Below are positions 44,494 to 54,135 of a DNA stretch of 64,000 nucleotides, piece after piece (within the stretch, counting starts at the first letter, position 1; every line of letters begins with the position of its first letter). A program made the translations under genes and the position numbers. Below the pieces are notes generated by a model, which was given only the letters and a program-made list of their open reading frames with translations, searched no databases and was not told the DNA's origin. The stretch is from NCBI RefSeq assembly GCF_009695815.1, contig NZ_VUNE01000001.1, forward strand, positions 1 to 64,000. Reading direction: 5' to 3'. This DNA comes from Peptostreptococcus porci. GTDB taxonomy: Bacteria > Bacillota > Clostridia > Peptostreptococcales > Peptostreptococcaceae.

Positions 44494-45699
44494 ATGTTGG
44501 ATTATAAATATTTAGTCAGTATAGCAATTATTTTGCTGTCGACGAAAATATTTGGTGGTCTAACCGAGAAAATAAAACTACCTCAGGTAGTAGGTGCTTT
44601 GATAGCTGGAGTGGTTATAGGACCAGCAGTTTTTGGTGTTGTTCAGGATACGGCATTTTTAGATGAGGTCGCTGAGCTGGGTGTAATCATTCTGATGTTT
44701 ATGGCGGGGCTTGACACGGATTTAAACCAGTTAAAGAAAAAGGGTGTATCCTATTTGGTAATCGCTATATTTGGTGTAGTGATTCCTCTAGTAGGAGGAT
44801 TTTTGTCTTATTTTTGGTATTTTAATATTAATCCTGGTGATAGTCAAAGTGTTCTTAAAGCGATATTTATTGGTGTAATATTAACGGCTACATCTGTTAG
44901 TATTACAGTAGAGGCTCTGAGAGAACTTGGACATTTAACTGGAAAGGTCGGCAATGCAATTCTTGGTGCAGCAATTGTTGATGATGTAATAGGTATAATT
45001 ATTTTGACTGTTATAACGAGTTTTAGAGATTCTAGTATAAGTATTAGTGTCGTTCTTATAAAGATAGTGCTATACTTTGTGATTATGCTGGTATTTGGCT
45101 TGATTATTACCGCCGGAGCAAGAATGCTTGATTTAAAGACAGATAGAAGACAGATAACAGTGTACGTATTTGCACTTGTTTTGATAGTTGCGTATATCTC
45201 GGAAAAATATGTTGGTATAGCTGATATTACTGGAGCATATCTTATCGGTATGATATTTAGTAAGTTCAGCATAAGAAATGAAATTGTAAAAAAGATGAAC
45301 GTTCTGTCTTATCTATTTTTCTCACCAATATTTTTTGCGAGTGTTGGTTTAAAGACAAAGCTTGATTCGTTTTCAACTTCAATGATTGTTTTCTCGGTAA
45401 TAATTCTTTTTGTGGCAATTTTTACCAAGATTGTAGGAGCTGGCATAGGTGCAAAGCTTTGTAAGTATTCGACAAAGGATTCGTTAAATATTGGGATTGG
45501 AATGGTGTCAAGAGGAGAAGTGGCGTTGATTGTCGCTCAAAAGGGGCATAAGCTAGGCTTTATTGATAACAATATGTTTTCTCCAATAGTGTTGATGGTA
45601 GTAATAACCACAATACTTACACCAATTCTTTTGAAAATATCGATGCCGAAAATAAAAGAAGATAAAGATGTGAGCTTGAAACCGATGACGATAGAATAG
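44494..45699 (+). CDS. CPA2-family cation:proton antiporter
   Basis: A polytopic membrane transporter of 401 residues with about 12-13 helices. CPA2 marks are the N-terminal KLPQVVGALIAGVVIGP, TATSVSITVEALRELG and the ion-site helix GAAIVDDVIGIIIL with the Asp-Asp pair, plus SRGEVALIVA near the end. It lacks the RCK/TrkA-N nucleotide domain of Kef systems, so it resembles NapA-type Na+/H+ exchangers. Exchange of Na+ or K+ for protons is inferred. SD AGGAGGTG, and a terminator follows. Confidence 0.88.
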   Translation: MLDYKYLVSIAIILLSTKIFGGLTEKIKLPQVVGALIAGVVIGPAVFGVVQDTAFLDEVAELGVIILMFMAGLDTDLNQLKKKGVSYLVIAIFGVVIPLVGGFLSYFWYFNINPGDSQSVLKAIFIGVILTATSVSITVEALRELGHLTGKVGNAILGAAIVDDVIGIIILTVITSFRDSSISISVVLIKIVLYFVIMLVFGLIITAGARMLDLKTDRRQITVYVFALVLIVAYISEKYVGIADITGAYLIGMIFSKFSIRNEIVKKMNVLSYLFFSPIFFASVGLKTKLDSFSTSMIVFSVIILFVAIFTKIVGAGIGAKLCKYSTKDSLNIGIGMVSRGEVALIVAQKGHKLGFIDNNMFSPIVLMVVITTILTPILLKISMPKIKEDKDVSLKPMTIE

Positions 45700-45722
45700 A
45701 GAATAATTTAATAAAATATAGG

Positions 45723-45774
45723 AAAGGCAGGCACGCTGTATTGCAATTTTAATCAGCGTTGCAAGCCTTTTTTT
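45723..45774 (+). terminator. Terminator of the antiporter gene
   Basis: AAAGGC...ACGCTG pairs with CAGCG...GCCTTT (arms about 45723-45736 and 45754-45770, with an internal mismatch) followed by a T run. Confidence 0.75.
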
Positions 45775-45917
45775 ATATATTGTTTAAAGTGTTTTTTATA
45801 GTGTTAAGCCTTTTTCATATCGCTTAAAGAGTTTTCTTATAGTGTTAAAGCCTTTTTCATATCGCTTAAAGAGTTTTCTTATAGCGTTAAAGCCATTTTT
45901 ATAGTTTTGAAAGACTG
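45765..45917 (+). repeat. 42-bp tandem repeat, about 3.5 copies
   Basis: Units at 45765-45807, 45808-45849 and 45850-45891 plus a partial copy to about 45917. Copies 2 and 3 differ at one base. Each begins GCCTTTTTCATATCGC and contains GTTTTCTTATAG. The first copy starts in the right arm of the antiporter terminator, so the terminator's T-rich end seems to have been amplified. Confidence 0.88.
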
Positions 45918-45950
45918 TTGAAGGATTATATAGTTTTTGACATGATTTAT

Positions 45951-45979
45951 TTGATAAAAGATGAAGAGAGGTATATAAT
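45951..45979 (+). promoter_or_regulatory. Promoter of the DUF1275 gene
   Basis: TTGATA (45951-45956), 17-base spacer, TATAAT (45974-45979). The predicted start leaves only about a dozen bases before the TTG start codon, containing the SD. Confidence 0.6.
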
Positions 45980-45997
45980 ATTTTTGAGGTGATTGTT

Positions 45998-46717
45998 TTG
46001 ATTAATGAAATAATAAAAAATCTTGATATAAAAAAGTTAATATTACATGAGCAGATGTCGGAGTCGACAATTGTGGCAGTATTGCTGGCTTTAGGTGGAG
46101 GTTTTAGAGATGCGTATTCATATAATATTAGAGGAAATGTATTTGCAAACGCTCAGACCGGCAACCTTGTGTTGCTTAGCCAAAGCTTGGCAAATTTGAA
46201 TTTTTATGCTGCTTTCAAATATTTGCTTCCAATTATTGCGTTTATGATTGGTATTTTCGTTACAGATATTATTAAAAACAAGCATAGGGGAAACATATAT
46301 ATTCATTGGAGACAAATAATAATATTGGCTGAAATAATTATGCTATTTTTAGTAGGATTGATGCCGAAAAGTATGGATCATTGGGCAAATATAACAATAT
46401 CTTTAGCTTGTGCAATGCAGGTAGAGAGTTTTAGAAAATTTATGAATATTCCTATTGCAACGACAATGTGCACTGGCAATATGAGAAGTGCAACCGAATG
46501 GCTTGCCAAGTACTACAATAATCGAAAGAAAGGAGTACACGATTTAAAGGATAGAAATAAGAGTATCTATTATTTTTTTGTGATCTTTACTTTCTGTGTC
46601 GGAGCAGCACTTGGAGCCTTGATGTCAAATGTTATAGGGATTAAATCTATATGGATAGATGCTACTTTGATGCTGATGGTATTTGTAATAATGTTTAGAA
46701 ATACCAAAACTAATTGA
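45998..46717 (+). CDS. DUF1275 (YoaK family) membrane protein
   Basis: A 239-residue membrane protein with about six helices. The family signature is clear: LLALGGGFRDAYSYNIRGNVFANAQTGNLVLLSQ, and later PIATTMCTGNMRSATEW. Function of the family is not established. TTG 45998 has the SD GAGGTGA five bases upstream; GTG 45989 overlaps that SD. It converges with the XRE gene on the other strand, with about 77 bases between and no evident terminator. Confidence 0.85.
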   Translation: MINEIIKNLDIKKLILHEQMSESTIVAVLLALGGGFRDAYSYNIRGNVFANAQTGNLVLLSQSLANLNFYAAFKYLLPIIAFMIGIFVTDIIKNKHRGNIYIHWRQIIILAEIIMLFLVGLMPKSMDHWANITISLACAMQVESFRKFMNIPIATTMCTGNMRSATEWLAKYYNNRKKGVHDLKDRNKSIYYFFVIFTFCVGAALGALMSNVIGIKSIWIDATLMLMVFVIMFRNTKTN

Positions 46718-46794
46718 TATCCTATTCCATAGTAGCTTTTATATATTCGTTGCTTGCATTATCATCCCAAGATCTTAAAAATGAAGAAATTTAT

Positions 46795-47001
46795 TTAATC
46801 CTTTATATGCTCAATAATATCACCAGGTTGGCAGTCCAAAACGTTGCATATTGAATTTAGTGTTGAAAATCTAATTGCTTTAACTTTTCCGGTTTTTAGG
46901 TTTGACAGATTTACGTTTGAAATGCCAACCTTTTCGGACAGCTCATTCAATGACATCTTTCTATCTGCCATAATTCTATCTAATCTTAAAATTATCGCCA
47001 T
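46795..47001 (-). CDS. YozG-like small XRE/Cro-CI regulator
   Basis: A 68-residue DNA-binding protein that is a single HTH domain (LSELSEKVGI-type helix pair: LNELSEKVGISNVNLSNLKTGK) ending CNVLDCQPGDIIEHI, as in YozG of B. subtilis. It starts eight bases after its partner gene and the two are a known pair (DUF2975 plus YozG). It probably represses its own operon. Confidence 0.87.
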   Translation of the reverse strand: MAIILRLDRIMADRKMSLNELSEKVGISNVNLSNLKTGKVKAIRFSTLNSICNVLDCQPGDIIEHIKD

Positions 47002-47009
47002 TTCATCAC

Positions 47010-47519
47010 CTATAGTACTTCCTCTGATTCACTTTGAAGCTCAAAGCCTGAGTACAAAATTTTTCCTATTAGAAAAACGATAATACCCGAAATTAGTACA
47101 AAACCATCAGCAAATACGAAGTCTCCTTTTTTCATAAAATAAAATCCTATAGGACTAAAATCATTAGTTCTAGGTAATATGATTGACGTAATTATCCAAA
47201 TAATGCCTATAAGATTTATAGAATTACAGATAATTTTCGAAAAAGGCTTTTTTCTTATCAATATTGTGATACAAACGATTGAAATTATGAATAGAGTTAA
47301 ACAGAATGAATTCATAATTATATTTTTTGAACTTTCATCATTAAAATAGAAATTACCATAAATAATCTTTGAGTAAGCGCTGATAATGATATCAGGAATG
47401 CTAAAAAAAGATAGCGGCAGAGTGAAAAATAAAGTTATAAATATCAATATCCTATTTTTACTTGCAAAACTTTTTTTGCGCTTGTTTTGAGTGTTTACAT
47501 AAAAATCATTATTGTTCAT
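47010..47519 (-). CDS. DUF2975 membrane protein (YoaS-like)
   Basis: A 169-residue protein with four hydrophobic segments. The C-terminal FVLISGIIVFLIGKILYSGFELQSESEEVL matches the conserved end of DUF2975, though this end lacks the usual Leu-Thr-Ile after the acidic cluster. Its SD is AGGAGGAC on the minus strand. It is translated with the YozG-like regulator. Function is unknown. Confidence 0.75.
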   Translation of the reverse strand: MNNNDFYVNTQNKRKKSFASKNRILIFITLFFTLPLSFFSIPDIIISAYSKIIYGNFYFNDESSKNIIMNSFCLTLFIISIVCITILIRKKPFSKIICNSINLIGIIWIITSIILPRTNDFSPIGFYFMKKGDFVFADGFVLISGIIVFLIGKILYSGFELQSESEEVL

Positions 47520-47683
47520 ATTGTCCTCCTATGTTTTTTTTTATTTAAAGAATATTATATTAATATTATACTAAGAAATAAATAGAATAACAATAAAAAT
47601 TTTATAATTAAGATTAAAAAATTAATGATAAACATTAAAAAATATTTCTGAGATAATGTTTTCATAAATTTTTGAAATATATA

Positions 47684-47723
47684 TTGTAATATTGATATAT
47701 CTGTATTATAATTATTAATACAG
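47684..47723 (+). promoter_or_regulatory. Promoter with YtrA-type operator for the first GntR gene
   Basis: TTGTAA (47684-47689), 17-base spacer, TATAAT (47707-47712). The -10 lies within a perfect palindrome CTGTATTA (47701-47708) / TAATACAG (47716-47723). The palindrome shares GTATTA/TAATAC with the site before the second GntR gene, so autorepression is likely. Confidence 0.7.
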
Positions 47724-47806
47724 ATAGTTTTTATAATACAAATGGTTTGTACAATAAAATATATTAATATTCATGTAGTATTTTACAAAAAATGGAGGTG
47801 AGTTGG

Positions 47807-48157
47807 ATGTTTTATATTGATAGTCTGTCGGACGTTCCTATCTATTCTCAGATAAGGAATGGAATAGTTGGGGAAATCGCTTCTGGGAGATTGAAAAATG
47901 GTGATGAATTGCCATCAATAAGACAATTTGCAAAGGATTTTGAGGTGAATCCAATGACTGTAAATAAGGCATATACGATTCTTAAGCAGGAAAAATTTAT
48001 AGAGATTGACAGACGTATAGGAGCCATAGTATCAGTAAAATGTGATGAGGAAATAATTGGAAACATTTTTCAGGATTTAAAAACTGTAATAACAGAAGCA
48101 AAAGCGAGGGGATTGGACAAAGAGAGTATTTTGGGTTTGATTGAGAGGGGGATCTAA
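47807..48157 (+). CDS. GntR-family regulator, YtrA subfamily (first copy)
   Basis: A 116-residue repressor. The winged HTH is clear (VPIYSQIRNGIVGEIASGRLKNGDELPSIRQFA, NPMTVNKAYTIL) and the short C-terminal helical tail (LDKESILGLIER) is the YtrA dimerisation type. ATG 47807 has the SD GGAGGTG; an ATG at 47792 precedes that SD. It is followed directly by a membrane protein gene, the usual partner of YtrA-like repressors, and lies behind a palindromic site. Confidence 0.9.
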   Translation: MFYIDSLSDVPIYSQIRNGIVGEIASGRLKNGDELPSIRQFAKDFEVNPMTVNKAYTILKQEKFIEIDRRIGAIVSVKCDEEIIGNIFQDLKTVITEAKARGLDKESILGLIERGI

Positions 48158-48158
48158 A

Positions 48159-49523
48159 ATGTCAATTAAAATAATTTTATATCTAACTTATATATTCTGT
48201 GTGTTGTTATCGTATTTTGTATATAGAAAGTTTTTTGTATACAAATCAGGCAAGATAATGTTGACTACGATACCTTCAGGGAATATCGACGATGATGAAA
48301 TTCAACGTTTGATAAAGAAGGGTAGACGTAGTTTCAGTATATTTACATATGGTATTTCGATAGCTGCATTGATATTCTTTTTATTAGGAGATATATGGGT
48401 ACTTAATTCATTTATCTTATTAATTTATTTCTACTATATCTTTACAGCATTTCTTCTAAATAGCTATATGAAAAAGATGAGAAAGCTAAAGAGTGAAAAG
48501 AAACTGAGGACAAGTACTAGAAAATATATTGATGTAACAATATCCAATGATATTAATAAAATGAGATTTGGGAAAAAACAGTGGTTGATACCATTATTGG
48601 TTCTGATACTTGGCTCTTTTATAGCTGGCATGGTTTATGGAAAGGTGGATGGAATAATTGTTAGCATATGCTTTTTGGTATTGATTTCAACGATAGCGAT
48701 GTCATTTGTTATTGATAGATTGCCAATAAAAATAATTAGCTCTGATCCAGATAAGAACAGATACTTTAACCAAAAAAGAGTTGTAAGTATACAAGAAAAA
48801 ATATTTTATTTCTCTTGTATGTATTCGGTGCTATTGACATTTGTAGTATTTGTTGCATCAAAGGATGAATTTAGCTACATTCCATTTATGGGTATAATTA
48901 TTCCATCAATAATATTTATTCTTTACATGGTTTATTTGTTCAAAAAAATGGATGATTTTGAACAACAGTTTGTGGATGAAGATGATTATTTTGTCGATGA
49001 TGACGAATATTATGATATACTGGGATATAATAATTCAAATGACAAGAGGATATTTGTGTCTGATCCTGTTTTTTCTGGAAATTTGATAATAAATAGGGCT
49101 AATCCAAAAGGAAGAGCAATATTGTCATTGACGTATATTATTATATTGGCAATACCATTTATTTTATTTAGCTTTGGAGCTACTGAATATAAGTATACAA
49201 TTAACACAAATAATATCGTAATAAGTGCTGGTTTATATAAGGATGAGGTTGAGTTCTCAAATATTGAATCTATGAAGATACTAAATGAATTACCTGATGG
49301 CAGAATAATCAAAACAAATGGTGTATCATTGGATTATCAAAGCTATGGAACCTTCAATATAAGAAATGTTGGAAAAGTTAGGTTTTATTTGTATAATGAT
49401 ACAAATAAGTTAATTGAAATAAAGCAGAAAAAAGGAAAAAATATATATTTTAACGAGAAGACATTGAAAGAAACTGAATCTTTATATAAGAATTTAACGA
49501 GGAAATATAAAATAAATGATTAA
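48159..49523 (+). CDS. Polytopic membrane protein with C-terminal PH-like/DUF5808-like region
   Basis: A 454-residue membrane protein with about nine hydrophobic segments. Between them lies an acidic stretch (DEDDYFVDDDEYY) leading into a segment like DUF5808 (DKRIFVSDPVFSGNLIINRANPKGRAI). The last 100 residues look like a bacterial PH-type beta domain (YTINTNNIVISAGLYKDEVEFSNIESM). Such proteins often pair with YtrA-type repressors. ATG 48159 starts one base after the regulator's stop, with SD GAGGGGG. Exact role unknown. Confidence 0.6.
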   Translation: MSIKIILYLTYIFCVLLSYFVYRKFFVYKSGKIMLTTIPSGNIDDDEIQRLIKKGRRSFSIFTYGISIAALIFFLLGDIWVLNSFILLIYFYYIFTAFLLNSYMKKMRKLKSEKKLRTSTRKYIDVTISNDINKMRFGKKQWLIPLLVLILGSFIAGMVYGKVDGIIVSICFLVLISTIAMSFVIDRLPIKIISSDPDKNRYFNQKRVVSIQEKIFYFSCMYSVLLTFVVFVASKDEFSYIPFMGIIIPSIIFILYMVYLFKKMDDFEQQFVDEDDYFVDDDEYYDILGYNNSNDKRIFVSDPVFSGNLIINRANPKGRAILSLTYIIILAIPFILFSFGATEYKYTINTNNIVISAGLYKDEVEFSNIESMKILNELPDGRIIKTNGVSLDYQSYGTFNIRNVGKVRFYLYNDTNKLIEIKQKKGKNIYFNEKTLKETESLYKNLTRKYKIND

Positions 49524-49603
49524 ATTATTTAAAATATTAATTTGATAAAGACATAGGCGAGGAGTATAGCTTTCTAATATGATGAAACGGAGTTGGTGTT
49601 TAT

Positions 49604-50293
49604 ATGAAGATAATGATTGTTGAAGACGATGAAATAATAAAATCGTCACTGAAAACTGAGCTTGAAAAATGGGGATATGAAGTATATTGCTTAGAAAATA
49701 TGGATAACGTAGTTGCCGAATTTCAGGCAGAAAAGCCACAATTAGTTTTGCTAGATATTGTTTTACCATTTTTTAATGGATATTATTGGTGTCAGGAAAT
49801 AAGAAAGATATCGAAGGTTCCAATAATATTTATATCATCTAAAAATGAAAATATGGACATAGTCATGGCTATGCAATTCGGTGGAGATGACTATATAACA
49901 AAGCCAATAAATTTAGATGTAACTATTGCCAAAATTCAAGCGATGTTAAGAAGAAGCTATAACTTTATAAACGATATCGACTACCTGTCATTTGGGAAAA
50001 TTCAACTCATTTTGTCTGAAACAAAAGTGGATTTTTCGGGAATGAATGTGGACCTTACAAAAACTGAGATGATGATCTTGGAATCACTTTTTAAAGAGCA
50101 GGGCGGAGTAGTATCAAGAGAAAAAATAATGGATAGATGTTGGCAAGGTGATAGCTTTATAGATGACAATACTCTGGCTGTAAACGTGACGAGATTGAGA
50201 AAAAAGCTATCTAGCATTGGATTAGATGGATTGGTGATGACGAAAAAAGGGTATGGTTACTATCTTGAAAAAAATAGCGAGTGGTACAAATAA
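49604..50293 (+). CDS. OmpR-family response regulator (BceR/GraR-like)
   Basis: A 229-residue regulator. The receiver domain has the acidic pair VEDDE, the phosphorylation Asp in LVLLDIVLPF (about residue 51), and Lys in YITKPINL. A winged-helix DNA-binding domain follows (LTKTEMMILESLF, NTLAVNVTRLRKKL). It sits with a short-sensor kinase and an FtsX-type ABC transporter, the standard peptide-antibiotic detoxification module, and probably activates bceAB. Confidence 0.9.
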   Translation: MKIMIVEDDEIIKSSLKTELEKWGYEVYCLENMDNVVAEFQAEKPQLVLLDIVLPFFNGYYWCQEIRKISKVPIIFISSKNENMDIVMAMQFGGDDYITKPINLDVTIAKIQAMLRRSYNFINDIDYLSFGKIQLILSETKVDFSGMNVDLTKTEMMILESLFKEQGGVVSREKIMDRCWQGDSFIDDNTLAVNVTRLRKKLSSIGLDGLVMTKKGYGYYLEKNSEWYK

Positions 50294-50309
50294 TTTTATG
50301 GTGGTAATG

Positions 50310-51215
50310 ATGAAAAATATCAATGGATTTTTTAGAGAAAAAATAGATAGTATACTGTTATTTGTCATGATACTATTAGTATTTTGGATAGTTTTCTATC
50401 TAAACAGACTGGATATGTCTATATACATACTAGCAGCGCAGATTTCTGCTTTCATCTACTGTATTTATCTTTTCGTTCTATTTTTTAAGTACAAAAAAAC
50501 CAAGCGTATAGAAGCGATCGTTGAGGATTTGAGGAGTGAAAATAGGTCTTTGAAATATGAATACAATGTAAGTAGAAGAGAGATGAGGGAGTACTTTATG
50601 ATGTGGATACATCAAATAAAAACTCCGATAACTGCTACTAAGCTAATACTTGACAGTGACAAAGTCGATAATAGGGAGTTATTGAAGCAGCTGTTTTATA
50701 TTGACGATTATACTAATATGGCACTAAATTACTTGAAAATTTCTGAGTTTGAGCGTGATATGGATATTTGCGGAGTATCGATTGACAGTATAATAAAACC
50801 GATACTAAGAAAATATTCAATACTTTTTATAAGTAATAAAATCAGTTTGGAATACGAGCCTATTGATTTTATGATAACTACGGATGCAAAGTGGTTTGGC
50901 ATATTAGTTGAACAGATAATTTCTAATGCTGTCAAGTATACCAGAAATGGAAAAGTTGGGTTAAAGCTACAGCATTGCGATGAAAGCTTTGTTCTGGAAA
51001 TATATGACACTGGTATTGGTATAAGTAGCAAAGATTTACCGAAGATATTCGATAGCGGATATTCTGGGTTTAATGGTAGAACAAATCAAAAATCTAGTGG
51101 TATAGGTCTGTTTTTAGCGAAACAAATTGCTGATAAGCTAGAGGTTGCGATTGAAGTTGAATCAACTGTCGGAAAAGGGAGTAGTTTTTTTATTAAGGGT
51201 AAGAACGTATTTTAA
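50310..51215 (+). CDS. Intramembrane-sensing histidine kinase (BceS-like)
   Basis: A 301-residue kinase. Two helices (about 12-32 and 38-56) with almost no outside loop show that it has no sensor domain, as in BceS, which takes its signal from the ABC transporter. The phospho-acceptor His lies in MWIHQIKTPITA (about residue 103). The ATP-binding domain has N, G1 and G2 boxes (QIISNAVKYT, DTGIGIS, SSGIGLFLAKQ). ATG 50310 follows GGTGG by five bases; ATG 50298 and 50307 are in the same frame. A strong terminator follows. Confidence 0.88.
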   Translation: MKNINGFFREKIDSILLFVMILLVFWIVFYLNRLDMSIYILAAQISAFIYCIYLFVLFFKYKKTKRIEAIVEDLRSENRSLKYEYNVSRREMREYFMMWIHQIKTPITATKLILDSDKVDNRELLKQLFYIDDYTNMALNYLKISEFERDMDICGVSIDSIIKPILRKYSILFISNKISLEYEPIDFMITTDAKWFGILVEQIISNAVKYTRNGKVGLKLQHCDESFVLEIYDTGIGISSKDLPKIFDSGYSGFNGRTNQKSSGIGLFLAKQIADKLEVAIEVESTVGKGSSFFIKGKNVF

Positions 51216-51245
51216 AGCATATTCTTTTAATAGTTCTAATCTGAG

Positions 51246-51288
51246 GCACTACATATCTTACAAAAATGTAAGATATGTAGTGCTTTTT
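51246..51288 (+). terminator. Terminator between the BceRS and BceAB genes
   Basis: A perfect 17-bp stem (51246-51262 with 51267-51283), loop AAAA, then five T. It separates kinase and transporter into two transcripts. Confidence 0.92.
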
Positions 51289-51377
51289 GTAATTTTAGAT
51301 AAATGCTAAAATATTAGATATCAAGTAGAATATAAATCAGAGTAAATAAAAAATAATACAAGGAGGGAATTTATAGT

Positions 51378-52130
51378 ATGATGATTTTGGATGTTAAAAA
51401 TATCAAAAAAGTATATTCTACAAAGGGATTAAAAACAGAGGTATTGAGTGACGTGAATTTTTCGGTGGAAAAGGGAGAGTTTATAGCCATAATGGGTGAA
51501 TCTGGCAGCGGAAAAACAACTCTTTTGAATATTTTGGCTACACTTGATAAGGCGTCTGAGGGAGATGTTATTATAGGAAAGCGAAAGGTTAGTTCATTAA
51601 AAGAAAAAGAAATAGCGACTTTTAGAAGAAATGAGTTAGGTTTTGTTTTTCAGGATTTTAATTTGTTGGATACTTTTAATAACAGAGATAATATTTTTCT
51701 ACCATTGGTATTATCAGATTTTAGATACAAGGAAATGAATAAAAGATTGGAAAAAATAGCACCTTTACTGGGTATAGAAAAAATACTGGACAAATACCCA
51801 TATGAAGTTTCTGGTGGACAGAAGCAAAGAGTTGCAATAGCAAGGGCAATTATTACTGATCCAAGCTTGATTTTGGCAGATGAGCCTACAGGTGCGCTGG
51901 ATTCCTCATCTTCAGAAATGATATTAAACTTATTCTCAAAGATAAATAAATCTGGGCAGACGATATTGATGGTTACACATTCATTAAGAGCAGCATCATT
52001 TGCAAGCAGAGTTTTATTTATTAAAGATGGGCTAGTTTATCATGAAATATACAGAGGCGATGAAACAAGTCAGTCTTTTATGGAAAAAATAAATAACGCA
52101 CAAGCTGTTTTGAGCAAGAGAGGTGTGTAG
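51378..52130 (+). CDS. ABC transporter ATP-binding protein (BceA-like)
   Basis: A 250-residue MacB/LolD-type ATPase. Walker A is GESGSGKTT (about residue 39), the signature is VSGGQKQRVAIARA and Walker B is LILADEPTGALD. The N-terminal VKNIKKVYSTKGLKTEVL is typical. The SD AGGAGG is 11 bases before ATG. It is followed by its permease and belongs to the module with the two-component genes upstream; resistance to peptide antibiotics is the family role. Confidence 0.92.
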   Translation: MMILDVKNIKKVYSTKGLKTEVLSDVNFSVEKGEFIAIMGESGSGKTTLLNILATLDKASEGDVIIGKRKVSSLKEKEIATFRRNELGFVFQDFNLLDTFNNRDNIFLPLVLSDFRYKEMNKRLEKIAPLLGIEKILDKYPYEVSGGQKQRVAIARAIITDPSLILADEPTGALDSSSSEMILNLFSKINKSGQTILMVTHSLRAASFASRVLFIKDGLVYHEIYRGDETSQSFMEKINNAQAVLSKRGV

Positions 52131-52131
52131 T

Positions 52132-54135
52132 ATGAATACAAAAGTGGCAATAAAATTTGCATTAAAAAACATAAGAGCGAACAAGATTATTCTCATTCCA
52201 TTTATACTTTCGAGTGGTGCTATGTTGTCCTTATTTTTTATAATGAGTTCTCTCTTGCAGAATGAATTTGTTCAAACTAGGCATCAATCTCTTCCAGTTG
52301 TCATAAACATTGGTGTTGTGATAGTAGGATTGTTTACATATATATTTGTGGTATATGCAAATAGATTTCTAATAAAAAGGAGAAACAAAGAGTTTGCACT
52401 GTATGGAATATTGGGATTAGAAAAAAGACATATTAGGCGAATTATATTTTTAGAGCAGTCGATAAGCTTTGCTATAATAACTGCTTTGAGCATTGTAGGT
52501 GGATATATATTCGGAAAGCTTATTTTCTTGCTTTTAAATAAGGTGATAGGTGATGTGAGTGCAAAAATATCGGATTATCCATTTTCTGTTGTTGCGTGTG
52601 GTATTACCGGCATATTTATTGTGTTTATATTCATGACTGTGTTTGTTGTCAGTGTGATAAATATAAAAGGCACTTCCCCGATGGAATTGATTTCTAAGCA
52701 GTATAAAGGTGAGGGTGAGCCGAAGTCAAAAATCATTATCGCTATTATAGGCTTTATCCTGTTGGGAGCAGGTTATATTATGGCATTTGTAACTGATGGG
52801 ATGCTAAAAAGCTTGGGCTTGTTTTTTGTGGCAGCTATTTTGGTAATATTTGGTACTTATTTTCTATTTATGTCTTTCTCTATCATTGTATTGAAGATGC
52901 TAAAGAAGAATAAGGACAGATATTACAAGGATAAGAATTTTATATCTATATCAGGAATGCTTTATAGAATGAAAGCAAATGCTGTCGGTTTGGCAAGCAT
53001 ATCGGTTTTGTGTGCAGGAGTCATTATCACGACATCAGCAACTACAGCAATATATGGTGGATTGGAAAATACAATTGAGAGTAGTATGAGTAGGGATTAT
53101 GAGATAACTAGTCAAGAATACTTGGGCTCGGATGTAAAGAAAATTGAACAAGAAAGGGTAAGGCTGGAAAAGGCTGCTAATAGATCTCTAAAAGGTGACG
53201 AGCAGATAAGTAAATATTATTCTAAGTATTCTATGTTTACGTATGTTGAAAAGCACGATGATGAAGTTGTCTTTCCAAATATTATGGGAAAAGGTGATAA
53301 TAACTCAGAAAAATCAATCATAAGATGCTATTTGCTTGCGATGACATTGGATTCGTACAACAGTATTTATGGCAAAAATACTAAGCTAAATGATGGCGAA
53401 ATATTACTTACATCGAACTCAAAGGCAATGCTTAAGGACACAAACATAAAATTTTTAGGCAGAAGGTTTAAGATAAAAATTATTGATGACATTGTTCCGA
53501 AGAATTTGGCAATTGAAGCTTATATGGTTATAGTGCCAAATCTAGATGATCTGATCAAGTTTTCTCAATATTATCAAGAAAGAGAAAACAAAGATTTGTC
53601 AAAATTCAGACCGTCCACTATATTTGTAAGCTCTGGGTGGAATGTGTCGAATAAAAAAAATGATTATGAAAGTAGATTGAGAAAGCTAACTTCAGATGAT
53701 ATAGATTTAAGCACGAGAAGAGCGCTAAAGAAAAATATATATGAGTTAGATGGTGGTTTTCTATTTTTGGGTATTGTCATTGCGTCAATTTTCTTGATAG
53801 GTACAATTTTGATTACATACTATAAGCAAATCTCTGAGGGCTTTGAAGATAGACACAACTATCAAATTATGAAAAAAGTGGGCTTGCCAGATGAATTGAT
53901 ACATGAAACTTCTTCATCACAGATTGTATGGATGTTCTTTTTACCATTGATAGTTTCATTTGTTCACTCATTAGTTGCTTCGAAAATTGTTTATCAGTTA
54001 TTAGGCTTGTTTGGTGTTAGAAATTACTATGATTTTGGAGTGAAGATTGGGATAGTAATACTTGTATTTGCAGTGGTGTATTTCGTTATCTATAAGATAA
54101 CCTCAAATGTATACTATAAGATAGTAAGTCAGTAA
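52132..54135 (+). CDS. ABC transporter permease (BceB-like, FtsX type)
   Basis: A 667-residue permease with about ten helices. Two FtsX-type blocks surround a large outside domain of about 200 residues (about 310-520), the BceB plan, which senses and frees peptide antibiotics. The start has a good SD (GAGGTG) six bases before ATG 52132; the frame opens at GTG 52123 inside that SD. It starts one base after bceA. The downstream gap contains degenerate short repeats. Confidence 0.9.
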   Translation: MNTKVAIKFALKNIRANKIILIPFILSSGAMLSLFFIMSSLLQNEFVQTRHQSLPVVINIGVVIVGLFTYIFVVYANRFLIKRRNKEFALYGILGLEKRHIRRIIFLEQSISFAIITALSIVGGYIFGKLIFLLLNKVIGDVSAKISDYPFSVVACGITGIFIVFIFMTVFVVSVINIKGTSPMELISKQYKGEGEPKSKIIIAIIGFILLGAGYIMAFVTDGMLKSLGLFFVAAILVIFGTYFLFMSFSIIVLKMLKKNKDRYYKDKNFISISGMLYRMKANAVGLASISVLCAGVIITTSATTAIYGGLENTIESSMSRDYEITSQEYLGSDVKKIEQERVRLEKAANRSLKGDEQISKYYSKYSMFTYVEKHDDEVVFPNIMGKGDNNSEKSIIRCYLLAMTLDSYNSIYGKNTKLNDGEILLTSNSKAMLKDTNIKFLGRRFKIKIIDDIVPKNLAIEAYMVIVPNLDDLIKFSQYYQERENKDLSKFRPSTIFVSSGWNVSNKKNDYESRLRKLTSDDIDLSTRRALKKNIYELDGGFLFLGIVIASIFLIGTILITYYKQISEGFEDRHNYQIMKKVGLPDELIHETSSSQIVWMFFLPLIVSFVHSLVASKIVYQLLGLFGVRNYYDFGVKIGIVILVFAVVYFVIYKITSNVYYKIVSQ

